A program made the translations under genes and the position numbers. Positions 1 through 8,107 of a DNA stretch of 64,000 nt are shown here, piece after piece (position 1 is the first letter of the stretch; each line of letters opens with the position of its first letter). The stretch is from positions 1 to 64,000 of the forward strand of contig NZ_OMKA01000036.1 in assembly GCF_900299525.1 (NCBI RefSeq), given 5' to 3'. The notes beneath the pieces were generated by a model. It did not search any database, had not been told where the DNA came from, and was given only the letters and a program-made list of their open reading frames with translations. This DNA is from Aquimarina sp. Aq78. GTDB lineage: Bacteria > Bacteroidota > Bacteroidia > Flavobacteriales > Flavobacteriaceae.

Positions 1-57
1 TTCTTCACTATACCTATTCTGCCATTTTGTTGAATAAGTTTTTGAATATCTATCCAT
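1..57 (-). CDS. possible 5' fragment of a gene running off the left edge
   Basis: On the minus strand an ATG at 57 opens a reading frame that stays open for 19 codons to the window edge. The fragment begins MDRYSKTYSTKWQNRYSEE, too short to match to any family. The preceding bases are A/T-rich, as before many genes here. It could equally be a chance open stretch; only the sequence to the left would decide. Confidence 0.3.
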   Translation of the reverse strand, partial: MDRYSKTYSTKWQNRYSEE

Positions 58-141
58 TATATTACACTTTTGTGTAAACCTATTTCAGGACAAGACAAGA
101 TTGATAGGGTATGAGTGATCAACAACAGTAAGAAATACAGT

Positions 142-184
142 AAAAACAGTCACGTTTGTAAAAGGATGTGGCTGTTTTTGGTTT
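142..184. terminator. intrinsic terminator-like hairpin
   Basis: A 12-bp stem (142-153 with 168-179, one G-U pair) has a 14-base loop. It is A-rich on the left arm and T-rich on the right, so it could end transcription in either direction. No gene clearly ends just before it in this window. Confidence 0.45.
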
Positions 185-250
185 TATTCGGTAAATTGCT
201 CATATTGGATTTGTGAGAATATCATGAAAAACAATTCTAAACCATAAAAA

Positions 251-514
251 ATGGATAAGATCGAGGACAAAATTAGAGAGTTTAGAGCAAAATGTAAAGA
301 AGATCGCTGGGGAGGAGTGTCAAAAAAATGTAAACTTACCAAGGAAGAAATGCATCAACTTGAAGAACTAATATCATTTGCTGTGATGGATAGAAACGGT
401 GTTTTAAAGGGGGAATTAAAACAACAATTCGAAAATATGTTAAACTCACAGAATACTGATTTAACAAGAGATCAATTAATAGATGTTATTTTTACTATTG
501 ATGATAAGAATTAA
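251..514 (+). CDS. hypothetical protein, 87 residues
   Basis: I do not recognise this small, highly charged, soluble protein. It has no signal peptide or membrane segment and is predicted mostly helical, with Lys/Glu-rich ends. The ATG at 251 follows an A-rich stretch typical of ribosome-binding regions in this group. Codon use looks like that of neighbouring genes, and a good terminator hairpin follows 40 bases after the stop. These points favour a real single-gene unit. No function is proposed. Confidence 0.6.
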   Translation: MDKIEDKIREFRAKCKEDRWGGVSKKCKLTKEEMHQLEELISFAVMDRNGVLKGELKQQFENMLNSQNTDLTRDQLIDVIFTIDDKN

Positions 515-553
515 TAATTTTTATATAAACCAACAGTATAGCTTATAAAAAAC

Positions 554-584
554 AAAAAGCGAGATCAAAATTACCTCGCTTTTT
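554..584 (+). terminator. intrinsic terminator of the 87-residue gene
   Basis: Ten-base arms at 554-563 and 575-584 pair perfectly (core GCGAG/CTCGC). The downstream arm ends in a T-run, placed about 40 bases after the stop codon at 514. Confidence 0.7.
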
Positions 585-1131
585 TACATTTTATGTACCG
601 ACCTCGATAAGAGTGGTACTATCTTATATCTTCTCATGGCTTATCTGTGTATAGCATAACTAGAAGAAGCAGGTAGTTGTTTTATAAAATTAATAAATGG
701 TTTAAAGTTTAATCCGAATTTAACGTATAAAGTTTTCATATTTTATGATTTTTAAATTATTAATATCTCTTTGGATATAGTATAAACAATTGCCGTGCCA
801 AAAATTTAAAATATCTGTAAAGTCAATAATAACAGGAGTTTACGGAAATTGGTTTTTTGTAAATGAGTCAAGGGAAAGATAGGGTACTCAGATTTTTTCT
901 AAAGAATTGATTAATAATCCCAATACAACTAAATTTAAAATCATTGTTAGAATGTTTTAGTCCAGATATATGTTTTTTGAATGTTTAAGATACGTTGTGA
1001 GATAGAGTAGGGTGGTGATTGTTTTTTGTCAAATTCGCTATAGTTTCGAGGTGTAATAGATTTTCTATTACATAATGAGGATTTAAACTAAAAAATGACA
1101 ATTATTAATTTTAAAAGGTATATAGTTTAGT
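585..1131. other. 547-base stretch without a recognisable gene
   Basis: The stretch is very AT-rich with stops in all frames, and no open frame of convincing codon use was found. I see no tRNA-like cloverleaf. A short inverted repeat (GTACC...GGTAC near 596-616) is too weak to call. The right end carries the promoter of the TerB-like gene. Confidence 0.5.
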
Positions 1132-1139
1132 TATATTTG
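1132..1139 (+). promoter_or_regulatory. -7 box of the TerB-like gene
   Basis: TATATTTG matches the Bacteroidota -7 consensus TAnnTTTG exactly and is followed by CGGC. It lies 24 bases before the ATG at 1164. A possible TTG start at 1137 falls inside this box, which argues for the ATG. Confidence 0.65.
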
Positions 1140-1163
1140 CGGCAAATTAAACAAAAGTATACA

Positions 1164-1595
1164 ATGTCAATATCTGATTTATTTGATAGCGGATTTCAGA
1201 AAAGAAACCAGGACCATTTTGCAGCAATTGTAAAAATAGCAATGAGTGATGGAGTGATTACTGACGAAGAGAAGGCTTTTTTGGATAGATTAGCCACCAG
1301 ACTGGATATTTCTGAGAATGATTACAAAGAAATTTTAAAAGATTATAGTACACATCCTATTAATCCTCCTACAAGTTACGAAAGAAGACTTGAGCGATTG
1401 TATGATTTGTCTAGAATGGTTTATGCAGACCATGTAAAAGGTGAAGGGCAGGTAGTTTTATTAGAAAAACTGAGTATTGGGCTAGGATTTAATCCAGCAA
1501 ATGCAAAATACATTGTTGATAAAGCCTTAAACTTGGTTGATCAGGGAGTAGACAGCGATACTTTTGAAGAAGAGGTTAAAAATATGAATAGATAA
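1164..1595 (+). CDS. TerB-family-like protein
   Basis: A small soluble all-helical protein of 143 residues. The central part matches the TerB/DjlA-type fold: an acidic pattern (MSDGVITDEEKAFLDRL) in the first helical pair recurs in the style of TerB metal-binding helices, and a second half (residues about 75-125) looks like its repeat. TerB-like proteins are linked to stress response or tellurite resistance, but the role of stand-alone copies is unclear. The ATG at 1164 is preferred to the in-frame TTG at 1137 because that codon lies in the -7 promoter box. No other ter gene is nearby, so tellurite resistance itself is unlikely. Confidence 0.7.
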   Translation: MSISDLFDSGFQKRNQDHFAAIVKIAMSDGVITDEEKAFLDRLATRLDISENDYKEILKDYSTHPINPPTSYERRLERLYDLSRMVYADHVKGEGQVVLLEKLSIGLGFNPANAKYIVDKALNLVDQGVDSDTFEEEVKNMNR

Positions 1596-1616
1596 TAAGG
1601 ATCTATTTTAAATCAT

Positions 1617-1648
1617 AAAAAAAGGCAGCTTAATCGGCTGCCTTTTTT
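1617..1648. terminator. bidirectional terminator between convergent genes
   Basis: GGCAGC (1624-1629) pairs with GCTGCC (1637-1642), with A-run on the left and T-run on the right. It serves the TerB-like gene on the plus strand and the hybrid kinase gene on the minus strand. The kinase stop codon (1630-1632) lies in the loop. Confidence 0.8.
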
Positions 1649-3177
1649 GCTATTTGTTTTGTGATTTTATAAATCAATTCTTCTTGCTCGAAGGGTTTGG
1701 CTATAAAGTCATCCATTCCGGATCGTATACATTTATCCCTGGCTGCATCATTGGCTTTTCCAGAAAAACCAATAATAGGTACTTCAGAAATAAATTTATC
1801 TCCATAATTGTTTCGAATCATATGCGTGGCCTGATACCCATCGATTTTAGAAACGGTAAGATCCATTAAAATCAAGTCATACTTGCGTCGTTCTATATAA
1901 TTAATAGCCTCTTCGCCGTTAATAGCAATGTCGACAAAAAAGTTACCTTGCGAGATCAATACCTTCATAATTAGGTATTGTGTTATTTCTTCATCTTCTA
2001 CTACCAGGATTCTATATTTGGTTGCACTTTTTGGTAATGTGTATTTTTTCTTCTTTCGTTCTGGAGCTGCTTTTATGATCTCAAACTTAAATGGAAGCTT
2101 TATATTAAATGTAGTCCCTTTTTCGGGCTCACTGGTTACCTTTATTTCTCCGTTTAAGAGATCTACCAGGTTTTTTACTATTGCTAGCCCAAGTCCTGTG
2201 CCAGAAATTCGTTTGTCGTGATCAAAACGAGTAAATCGCTCAAAAAGATAGGGGATGTTTTCTTCCATGATACCAATCCCGGTATCTTCAATTTTAAAAT
2301 TAAGACTTAGCTTATTGGTACGTTGATAATTTTTGGTTACCGAAAGAATAACCTTTCCTTCTTCGGTAAATTTAAAAGCATTGGTCAGGATATTATTTAA
2401 AATCTGATATATCCTGGTTCTGTCTCCGATAAGATATTCCTGAATGCTGGGATCTATATTAGTTTCAAAAGTAACTTGTTTTTCTTCGGCTACCTTAGAA
2501 TAAGACTCACGAAACCCATCCATTAAACTGTAAAAAGCGAAACGTTCTTCTACAATTTTTAGTTTACCAGATTCTATTTTAGACAGATCAACCATATCAT
2601 CTATAAGTGCATTAAGATGAAGACTTTCTCTTTTTATAATTCTGGCAAGTTCCTCTTGTTCGAAAGTTAGTTTGGTTTTCTCCAGGACTTCTACAAATCC
2701 TAATATACTTGTGAGAGGAGTTCTTATCTCATGATTGATATTAGCAATAAAACTATTTTTAAATTCTTCTTTTTCCAGAAGATATTTGTTCTTAAGTTCG
2801 AGTTCTTTGGCTAATAAAATGGATTCATTTTTTTGTTGTGCTATTTGATTCAGGTCTTTATATTTTCCTGTATAATCAAAAAGAATAATTATGATTTCTT
2901 CTTTTTCAAGAGTAAGTGTGATGTCGCAAATTTTTTCTGTTTCTCCATCTTCTAGATGAATACAAGGGAAGTTTAATGCTTTTTTATCAGAAGAGGTGTT
3001 TTTTTCAAATTCTCGCAGGATTTCAAAAAAGGGATGAGCATCAAAAATTAGTGTGCCTTTTTTCCAATTAAAAAAAGTAGTATCACTTTCTGTAATAATA
3101 CTATCATAAGTAACATGGATAATTTGTACTTGTGGATTAAATTGCGAATGGTCGTTCTGATGTTTTGTCATACTCAC
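1630..3177 (-). CDS. hybrid histidine kinase with receiver domain, soluble
   Basis: A 515-residue phosphorelay kinase. After a ~125-residue N-terminal sensor region without membrane segments comes a coiled stretch. The HisKA domain follows with H-box NINHEIRTPLTSILGF, then HATPase_c with N-box (ILTNAFKF), G1 DTGIGI and G2 GTGLGLAIV, and a C-terminal receiver (residues about 390-510) with acidic pair VVEDEE and phospho-acceptor Asp in LILMDLTV. It lacks a signal peptide, so it senses an internal cue. Its ATG overlaps the stop of the GTPase gene by four bases (ATGA), showing translational coupling. This suggests the kinase input may be the GTPase module, an inference from gene order only. No output gene is adjacent. 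Confidence 0.9.
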   Translation of the reverse strand: MSMTKHQNDHSQFNPQVQIIHVTYDSIITESDTTFFNWKKGTLIFDAHPFFEILREFEKNTSSDKKALNFPCIHLEDGETEKICDITLTLEKEEIIIILFDYTGKYKDLNQIAQQKNESILLAKELELKNKYLLEKEEFKNSFIANINHEIRTPLTSILGFVEVLEKTKLTFEQEELARIIKRESLHLNALIDDMVDLSKIESGKLKIVEERFAFYSLMDGFRESYSKVAEEKQVTFETNIDPSIQEYLIGDRTRIYQILNNILTNAFKFTEEGKVILSVTKNYQRTNKLSLNFKIEDTGIGIMEENIPYLFERFTRFDHDKRISGTGLGLAIVKNLVDLLNGEIKVTSEPEKGTTFNIKLPFKFEIIKAAPERKKKKYTLPKSATKYRILVVEDEEITQYLIMKVLISQGNFFVDIAINGEEAINYIERRKYDLILMDLTVSKIDGYQATHMIRNNYGDKFISEVPIIGFSGKANDAARDKCIRSGMDDFIAKPFEQEELIYKITKQIAKKAAD

Positions 3178-3674
3178 TTGGTTATTTCATCTGCTAAATC
3201 TAAAAAGAAACTCTCGACATTTTTATTTGTTTTAGCACTGGTTAGACCATCAAAAGGAATATTTTTTGCTGTAAGCTGACTTCTAATTTCTTTTTCATTA
3301 ACCAGATCGAGTTTATTACCTAATACTCTGGCGGGTACTTTTATGTAGTTTTCTTTAAGGTATTCGAGATCCTTAGTAAGGGTTGCATATGTTTCTTCTC
3401 TGGTAAGATCAAAGACATAAATAAAGGCGTGTGATCCCAGAAGGTATGATTTTCGGGTATCTTCTATGCTAATAGAATGCCCTTCTGTATCCCAGATGAT
3501 CATAGATAACTCTCTACCATCGGGCAGTTGTATCACTTTCTTTTTTATTTGGACTCCAAGGGTTACCTTGTATTCTTCAGAAAATTCGTTGTCCATAAAA
3601 CGTCTGAATAGAGACGTTTTTCCGACACCAAAGTGTCCTAAAAGGACTACTTTTTTAGACAATTTCATCTGCAA
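3174..3674 (-). CDS. Ras/Rab-like small GTPase
   Basis: A 166-residue P-loop GTPase. Visible motifs are G1 GHFGVGKTS (residues 13-21), switch I Thr38, G3 WDTEGH (61-66), G4 NKLD (about 118) and G5 TSAK. The length and motif order fit bacterial Ras-like GTPases (the broad MglA/Rup group). The G3 motif departs from the usual DTAGQ: Glu replaces Ala and His66 replaces the catalytic Gln, so intrinsic hydrolysis may be low or depend on a partner. The gene sits between a possible longin/roadblock-like protein and a hybrid kinase, overlapping both. This fits a switch with its own regulator, but no target is visible. Confidence 0.88.
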   Translation of the reverse strand: MQMKLSKKVVLLGHFGVGKTSLFRRFMDNEFSEEYKVTLGVQIKKKVIQLPDGRELSMIIWDTEGHSISIEDTRKSYLLGSHAFIYVFDLTREETYATLTKDLEYLKENYIKVPARVLGNKLDLVNEKEIRSQLTAKNIPFDGLTSAKTNKNVESFFLDLADEITK

Positions 3675-4479
3675 AATGTTTTTTTAATTTTTTAGTAAAA
3701 ATGGTACTGTTTTCTAAATCGTTGCTAGAAATATTATTCTTGGCAAAATCTATAATTTGATCTTCCAGAACTTCCTTAAACATCATAGTATATGCTCCAG
3801 AAATCACAGCGGCTACATAATAAGAATAAAAATTTTGTATGTGTATAGTATACAATTCATATTCTATGAGCTCTAAATTTTGATTTCCTCCTTCAAAAGC
3901 ATCTTCAACAAAACTTTTTATTGCTGTAAGCATCCCGGCAACCATTTCTTTATCTATGGTCCCTTCTGATAACGGACTGTAATCTGCAAGTAATATGCCA
4001 GAGTTTTTTTCGATAACAAACATTTGGATTAGCCTTGGTTTTGCATAATCTGTAATCGCAAGGTCACCATCACTAACTCCTTGAACCTTGGCTTTAGTTC
4101 TACGAAACCAGTTTCTAAAGGAAAAGGCTTTTTTTGTTTTTCTACTGATGTTTTCGCTCAGTAATTTCATTTCATGAGCGATGTATTTCTTGATCATTTT
4201 ACCAATGATAGGAAATAAAGCTTCTACCACGGCATCTTGAGAGTTCTTAATTTCTTCTCGTAACGTTTCTGTAATAGTTGGTCCTAAGGTTTTAGGGATT
4301 TCCTGTACGAATTCCTCTAGTTTATCATCAATAATAGGATCAACTTTATGGGAGAGTTCTTTTTTTTGATGAACAATTTTGGTTAAATCATCAACCTTTT
4401 GAGCAATGGAGTCAGCAAATTCGTGTTCTTCTGTAAAAAGAAGTTCTTTAAGAATTTTAAGTTTATCCTGCTCTTCCAT
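3655..4479 (-). CDS. protein with helical N-terminus and possible roadblock/longin-like C-terminus
   Basis: A 274-residue soluble protein not firmly recognised; homologues in this group are often loosely labelled as OmpA-type envelope proteins, which the sequence does not support. Residues 1-120 are charged helices, probably coiled coil. A basic stretch (RKTKKAFSFRNWFRRTKAK, about 113-131) follows. Residues about 150-250 alternate hydrophobic strands and one amphipathic helix (MFVIEKNSGILL, then a helix with MLTAIKSFVEDAF, then strands ending AAVISG). That order resembles roadblock/longin domains, which bind Ras-like GTPases. It overlaps the GTPase gene by 20 bases. The fold assignment is my inference from pattern and context. 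Confidence 0.65.
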   Translation of the reverse strand: MEEQDKLKILKELLFTEEHEFADSIAQKVDDLTKIVHQKKELSHKVDPIIDDKLEEFVQEIPKTLGPTITETLREEIKNSQDAVVEALFPIIGKMIKKYIAHEMKLLSENISRKTKKAFSFRNWFRRTKAKVQGVSDGDLAITDYAKPRLIQMFVIEKNSGILLADYSPLSEGTIDKEMVAGMLTAIKSFVEDAFEGGNQNLELIEYELYTIHIQNFYSYYVAAVISGAYTMMFKEVLEDQIIDFAKNNISSNDLENSTIFTKKLKKHFADEIV

Positions 4480-4497
4480 AATTTTGGATAGATTGGA

Positions 4498-4851
4498 TTA
4501 TTTTTGGTTGATTTTTTCACCAAGGTTGATAAGAAGATCTCCCAGCGTTTTTTTATCAACTTTTTTGGTATCCAGCATATCAGTTTTATCAGCTAGATTA
4601 TCTTCTAATTCGGTGATTCTGATATTTATATCTGTACTTAGATTGTCAATTGCTTGATTTAGCTCTTTACGCGTATCATCGATAAAGTCTTCAAGTTCTT
4701 TCTTTTTTGAAGTAATTTCTTTTTTTACTTTTTCAAACTCTGAATTATAAGCAGCAATATTTTCCCCAAAGATTAGATTCTTTATTGCTTCTATTTTTGA
4801 AGAAGGGTCATCAGCAACTTTTTCTTCAACAGCTTTATTTTCTTTAGCCAT
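4498..4851 (-). CDS. small coiled-coil protein, first gene of the GTPase operon
   Basis: A 117-residue, highly charged, Lys/Glu/Asp-rich protein with heptad-like spacing of Ile and Leu through most of its length (residues about 35-115). No signal peptide or membrane segment is present. It stands 18 bases before the possible roadblock-like gene and opens the four-gene minus-strand unit. A -7-like box (TAATTTTA on the minus strand, 4890-4897) lies upstream. The likely role is as a structural or adaptor partner of the GTPase module, inferred only from position and coiled-coil character. Confidence 0.65.
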   Translation of the reverse strand: MAKENKAVEEKVADDPSSKIEAIKNLIFGENIAAYNSEFEKVKKEITSKKKELEDFIDDTRKELNQAIDNLSTDINIRITELEDNLADKTDMLDTKKVDKKTLGDLLINLGEKINQK

Positions 4852-5092
4852 TTTAATCGGTTTATTAGATTCTTAATTTTGAACTTACGTAAAATTAACA
4901 TAAAAACGTTAAAAAAGTCGCTATAATGGCGATAATGTTAATCTCATCAATTCAAAATCCTATTCTTTTAAAAAGATTGTGTTGTACGTTTTACTTTTAA
5001 ATTTGGGGTGAGGGTATACGAAGTTTTATAAAAATACAAATATTCGATATACAAGGATAGTAAAAAATAAGGTTATTTTGGTCTATTTAGAC

Positions 5093-6091
5093 TTATTTCA
5101 TAAATGACTCTACTTTTTCAACCATATTTTTACTACCACAAATAAAGGGAGTACGTTCATGTAGCTGAGTTGGTTTAATATCCATAATTCGTCTATATCC
5201 ATCACTAGCTTTACCACCTGCTTGCTCGGTTATAAAAGCCATAGGATTGCACTCGTATAAAAGACGAAGTTTTCCATTAGGAGATTTTGAAGTATTTGGA
5301 TACATATATATACCTCCTTTTATCATATTACGGTGAATATCACTTACCAGAGAACCAATATATCGAGAAGTATATGGGCGATCCTCTTTTTCTTCTTGGC
5401 AATATTTGATATAATCTTTAATTCCTTGTGGGAAATGAATATAGTTTCCTTCATTTACCGAATATATACTTCCGTTATCCGGAAATTTCATATTTGGATG
5501 TGATAAGTAGTATGTTCCTAATGCAGGGTTTAATGTAAAACCATTAACACCATGACCTGTAGTATATACAAGCATAGTAGAGGTTCCATAAATGATATAT
5601 CCTGCTGCCACTTGTAAATTACCGGGTTGTAAAAAATCATCCAGAGTTACGGGAGTTCCCGTAGGTGTTATCCTGCGATAGATCGAGAAAATGGTTCCTA
5701 CAGAAACATTAACGTCTATATTAGAACTTCCATCCAAAGGGTCCATAAGAACCACATAATTATTGCGATGGTCGTTTTTTTGCCCTTTTATAGTAATGAA
5801 TTCATCGTTTTCTTCTGAAGCAATCCCACATACAATTTCTCTATTTGTAAGGGTGTTGATAAAGGTCTCATTAGCCAAAACATCTAGTTTTTGCTGATCC
5901 TCACCTTGTATATTGGTTTCTCCGGCAGCCCCTGTAATATCTACTAACCCTGCTTTATTTACCTCATGATTCACCATTTTTGCAGCTAATCGAATTGAGT
6001 TGATCAAACGAGAAAGCTCTCCGCTTGCATACGGAAAATCATTTTGATTCTCTATGATAAATTCTCCTAGGGTTTGATTTCTTCTTGTCAT
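5093..6091 (-). CDS. fbp: class I fructose-1,6-bisphosphatase
   Basis: A gluconeogenic enzyme hydrolysing fructose 1,6-bisphosphate to fructose 6-phosphate in the cytosol. The length (332 residues) is normal. The metal-binding signature MDPLDGSSNIDVN is intact, the upstream acidic ASEEND is present, and the C-terminal region has KLRLLYECNPMAF with EQAGGKAS, the family's substrate site. It is transcribed alone from a TAnnTTTG promoter 24 bases upstream and divergent from the GNAT gene. Nothing unusual was seen. Confidence 0.96.
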   Translation of the reverse strand: MTRRNQTLGEFIIENQNDFPYASGELSRLINSIRLAAKMVNHEVNKAGLVDITGAAGETNIQGEDQQKLDVLANETFINTLTNREIVCGIASEENDEFITIKGQKNDHRNNYVVLMDPLDGSSNIDVNVSVGTIFSIYRRITPTGTPVTLDDFLQPGNLQVAAGYIIYGTSTMLVYTTGHGVNGFTLNPALGTYYLSHPNMKFPDNGSIYSVNEGNYIHFPQGIKDYIKYCQEEKEDRPYTSRYIGSLVSDIHRNMIKGGIYMYPNTSKSPNGKLRLLYECNPMAFITEQAGGKASDGYRRIMDIKPTQLHERTPFICGSKNMVEKVESFMK

Positions 6092-6114
6092 TTATGGTGA
6101 ATTTTATTTGCTGC

Positions 6115-6122
6115 AAAAGTAT
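6115..6122 (-). promoter_or_regulatory. -7 box of fbp
   Basis: On the minus strand TACTTTTG (exact TAnnTTTG) is followed by CAGC, 23 bases before the fbp ATG. Confidence 0.65.
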
Positions 6123-6245
6123 TATTTTTTAGGCAACTATAACGTTTTCGGGAGTTTTAATTATTAAAGTTCATTAAGAATTGTAAAAACACATAATGTG
6201 ATTGCATAACATTAGAAAATTGTCTGATTTCTAATACATATTTTA

Positions 6246-6253
6246 TAGTTTTG
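6246..6253 (+). promoter_or_regulatory. -7 box of the GNAT gene at 6268
   Basis: TAGTTTTG matches TAnnTTTG exactly. It is only 14 bases from the ATG, so the transcript would have a very short leader. Confidence 0.5.
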
Positions 6254-6267
6254 ATAAACTTTTTTTT

Positions 6268-6747
6268 ATGAATTATGTGATTAGAGATGCCAGGGAAGAA
6301 GATATGACTCAAGTACTGAGTCTAATCCAGGAATTGGCAATTTTTGAAAAAGAGCCTGATGCGGTCGAAATAACTGTTGAAGAACTTATACGTGAGGGCT
6401 TTGGTGATCATCCACTTTTTCATTGTTTTGTTGCCGAGGTAAAGGATGAAATAGTAGGAATAGCCTTGGTGTATTATAGATTTTCTACCTGGCAGGGACG
6501 CTCTGTTCACTTAGAAGATCTTATTGTTAAAAAATCTATGAGAGGAACTGGTTTAGGTAGTGCATTATACAAAGAAGTATTAAAATACGCTAAATCAAAA
6601 GGAGTACGAAGAGTAGAGTGGGTTGTTTTGGATTGGAATACTCCTGCTATTGATTTTTATGAAAAAAGCGGAGCAAAGCTTTTAAAAGATTGGTACTTGG
6701 TTCAAATGGATCAGGATGGGGTTAATAAATTTGTATCAGAATCATAA
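6268..6747 (+). CDS. GNAT family N-acetyltransferase (SSAT/diamine-acetyltransferase-like)
   Basis: A 159-residue single-domain acetyltransferase. The acetyl-CoA site is visible as RGTGLGSALYKEV (motif A, about residues 92-104), and the C-terminal NTPAIDFYEKSGA is motif B. The opening IRDAREEDMTQVLSLIQELA and the YYRFSTWQGRSVHLEDL block are typical of the spermidine/thialysine acetyltransferase subgroup, so an amine or lysine analogue is the likely substrate. It lies 53 bases before aspartate kinase on the same strand and may be co-transcribed with it. Confidence 0.85.
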   Translation: MNYVIRDAREEDMTQVLSLIQELAIFEKEPDAVEITVEELIREGFGDHPLFHCFVAEVKDEIVGIALVYYRFSTWQGRSVHLEDLIVKKSMRGTGLGSALYKEVLKYAKSKGVRRVEWVVLDWNTPAIDFYEKSGAKLLKDWYLVQMDQDGVNKFVSES

Positions 6748-6800
6748 TGCTTTCAAAATAACATCATCTAATTTATTATTATTAAAGAAACACTTGGTTA

Positions 6801-8054
6801 ATGAGAGTTTTTAAATTCGGAGGTGCATCTGTAAAGGATGCTAATGGGGTAAAAAATGTACTCAATGTACTAGAGAAAACAGGGTTTTCTAATCTAGTTA
6901 TTGTTATATCTGCAATGGGAAAAACAACCAATGCTTTAGAACATATTGTTGAATTATATATTAACAATAGTAAAGAACTCAAAACATCACTTCAGGATCT
7001 GGAGATCTATCATAACGAAATTCTAGAAACACTTTTTGAAAACAAACAACATCCTGTTTTTAATAGAATTGAAGGACTTTTACTAGACATGCAAACAACA
7101 TTGAATAGAAATAAGTCAACTCAATATGATTATGTCTATGACCAAATAGTAAGCTATGGAGAGTTAATTTCAACAACTATTGTAAGCGAGTACCTAAATC
7201 ACAAAGGATATCAAAATGAGTGGTTAGATGCACGTGATTTTATTAAAACAGATACGATTTATAGAGACGCCGAAGTACATTGGGAAACTACCCAAGACTT
7301 GATACTCCAAAAGATTAATAAAAATAGCCTTAGTATTACTCAGGGGTTTATTGGATCTGATGAGAATAATTTCACTACTACTTTGGGTAGGGAAGGGAGT
7401 GATTACACCGCCGGGATTTTAGCATATTGTTTAAGTGCAGATAGTGTAAGTATCTGGAAAGATGTGCCTGGTGTCCTTAATGCAGATCCCAGGGTATTTG
7501 ATAAAACTCAATTATTGTCTCACATTTCTTATGAAGAAGCTATAGAACTTGCTTTTTATGGAGCATCTGTAATTCATCCAAAAACGATTCAACCTTTACA
7601 GCGCAAAGAAATACCACTATATGTTAAATCGTTTCTTAACCCTGTTGATCAAGGGACTTCTGTAAAGAAGGGGCAACCATTAGATCCTCATTTGCCTTGT
7701 TATATTGTAAAGAAAAATCAGGTTTTAGTCTCACTTTCTTCTTTGGATTTTTCATTTATTGTTGAAAATAATATTAGTGAAATCTTTAGCCTTTTTCATC
7801 AATATCATATAAAAGTAGATCTTATTCAAAATTCTGCAATTAGCTTTTCGGTATGTCTTGACGATAAGTTTGATCATTTTGAAAAACTTTTAGGTAAACT
7901 TAAAGCAAAATTTAAAGTTACTTATAATACAAATGTGTCCTTATTTACGATTAGACACTTTACAAATGAAGCTATTACCTCTTTAGAAAAAAATAAAGAT
8001 ATTTTGCTAAAACAAATAACCAGAGAGACTTATCAAATGGTATCCCGAGATTAG
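6801..8054 (+). CDS. aspartate kinase, monofunctional
   Basis: It phosphorylates L-aspartate, the first step to lysine, threonine and methionine. The N-terminal kinase domain opens with VFKFGGASV, has VISAMGKTTNAL, and continues with TLGREGSDYTAGILA and SIWKDVPGVLNADPR, all family signatures. The C-terminal ~110 residues are an ACT-like regulatory region, shorter and more divergent than in LysC with feedback control. At 417 residues it is stand-alone, not fused to homoserine dehydrogenase or DapA. The ATG at 6801 gives the expected N-terminus. Confidence 0.93.
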   Translation: MRVFKFGGASVKDANGVKNVLNVLEKTGFSNLVIVISAMGKTTNALEHIVELYINNSKELKTSLQDLEIYHNEILETLFENKQHPVFNRIEGLLLDMQTTLNRNKSTQYDYVYDQIVSYGELISTTIVSEYLNHKGYQNEWLDARDFIKTDTIYRDAEVHWETTQDLILQKINKNSLSITQGFIGSDENNFTTTLGREGSDYTAGILAYCLSADSVSIWKDVPGVLNADPRVFDKTQLLSHISYEEAIELAFYGASVIHPKTIQPLQRKEIPLYVKSFLNPVDQGTSVKKGQPLDPHLPCYIVKKNQVLVSLSSLDFSFIVENNISEIFSLFHQYHIKVDLIQNSAISFSVCLDDKFDHFEKLLGKLKAKFKVTYNTNVSLFTIRHFTNEAITSLEKNKDILLKQITRETYQMVSRD

Positions 8055-8077
8055 TGATATCAATTCAAGGATTTTGC

Positions 8078-8085
8078 TATATTTG
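8078..8085 (+). promoter_or_regulatory. -7 box of the acyltransferase gene
   Basis: TATATTTG, exact TAnnTTTG, followed by CAG, lies 23 bases before the ATG at 8108. It favours that ATG over the TTG at 8099. Confidence 0.6.
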
Positions 8086-8107
8086 CAGTTAGCACAAATT
8101 GTATTTA

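Noticed and set aside
1137..1163. TTG start for the TerB-like gene
   Set aside because: The codon lies inside the exact -7 box at 1132-1139, so it would be untranscribed.
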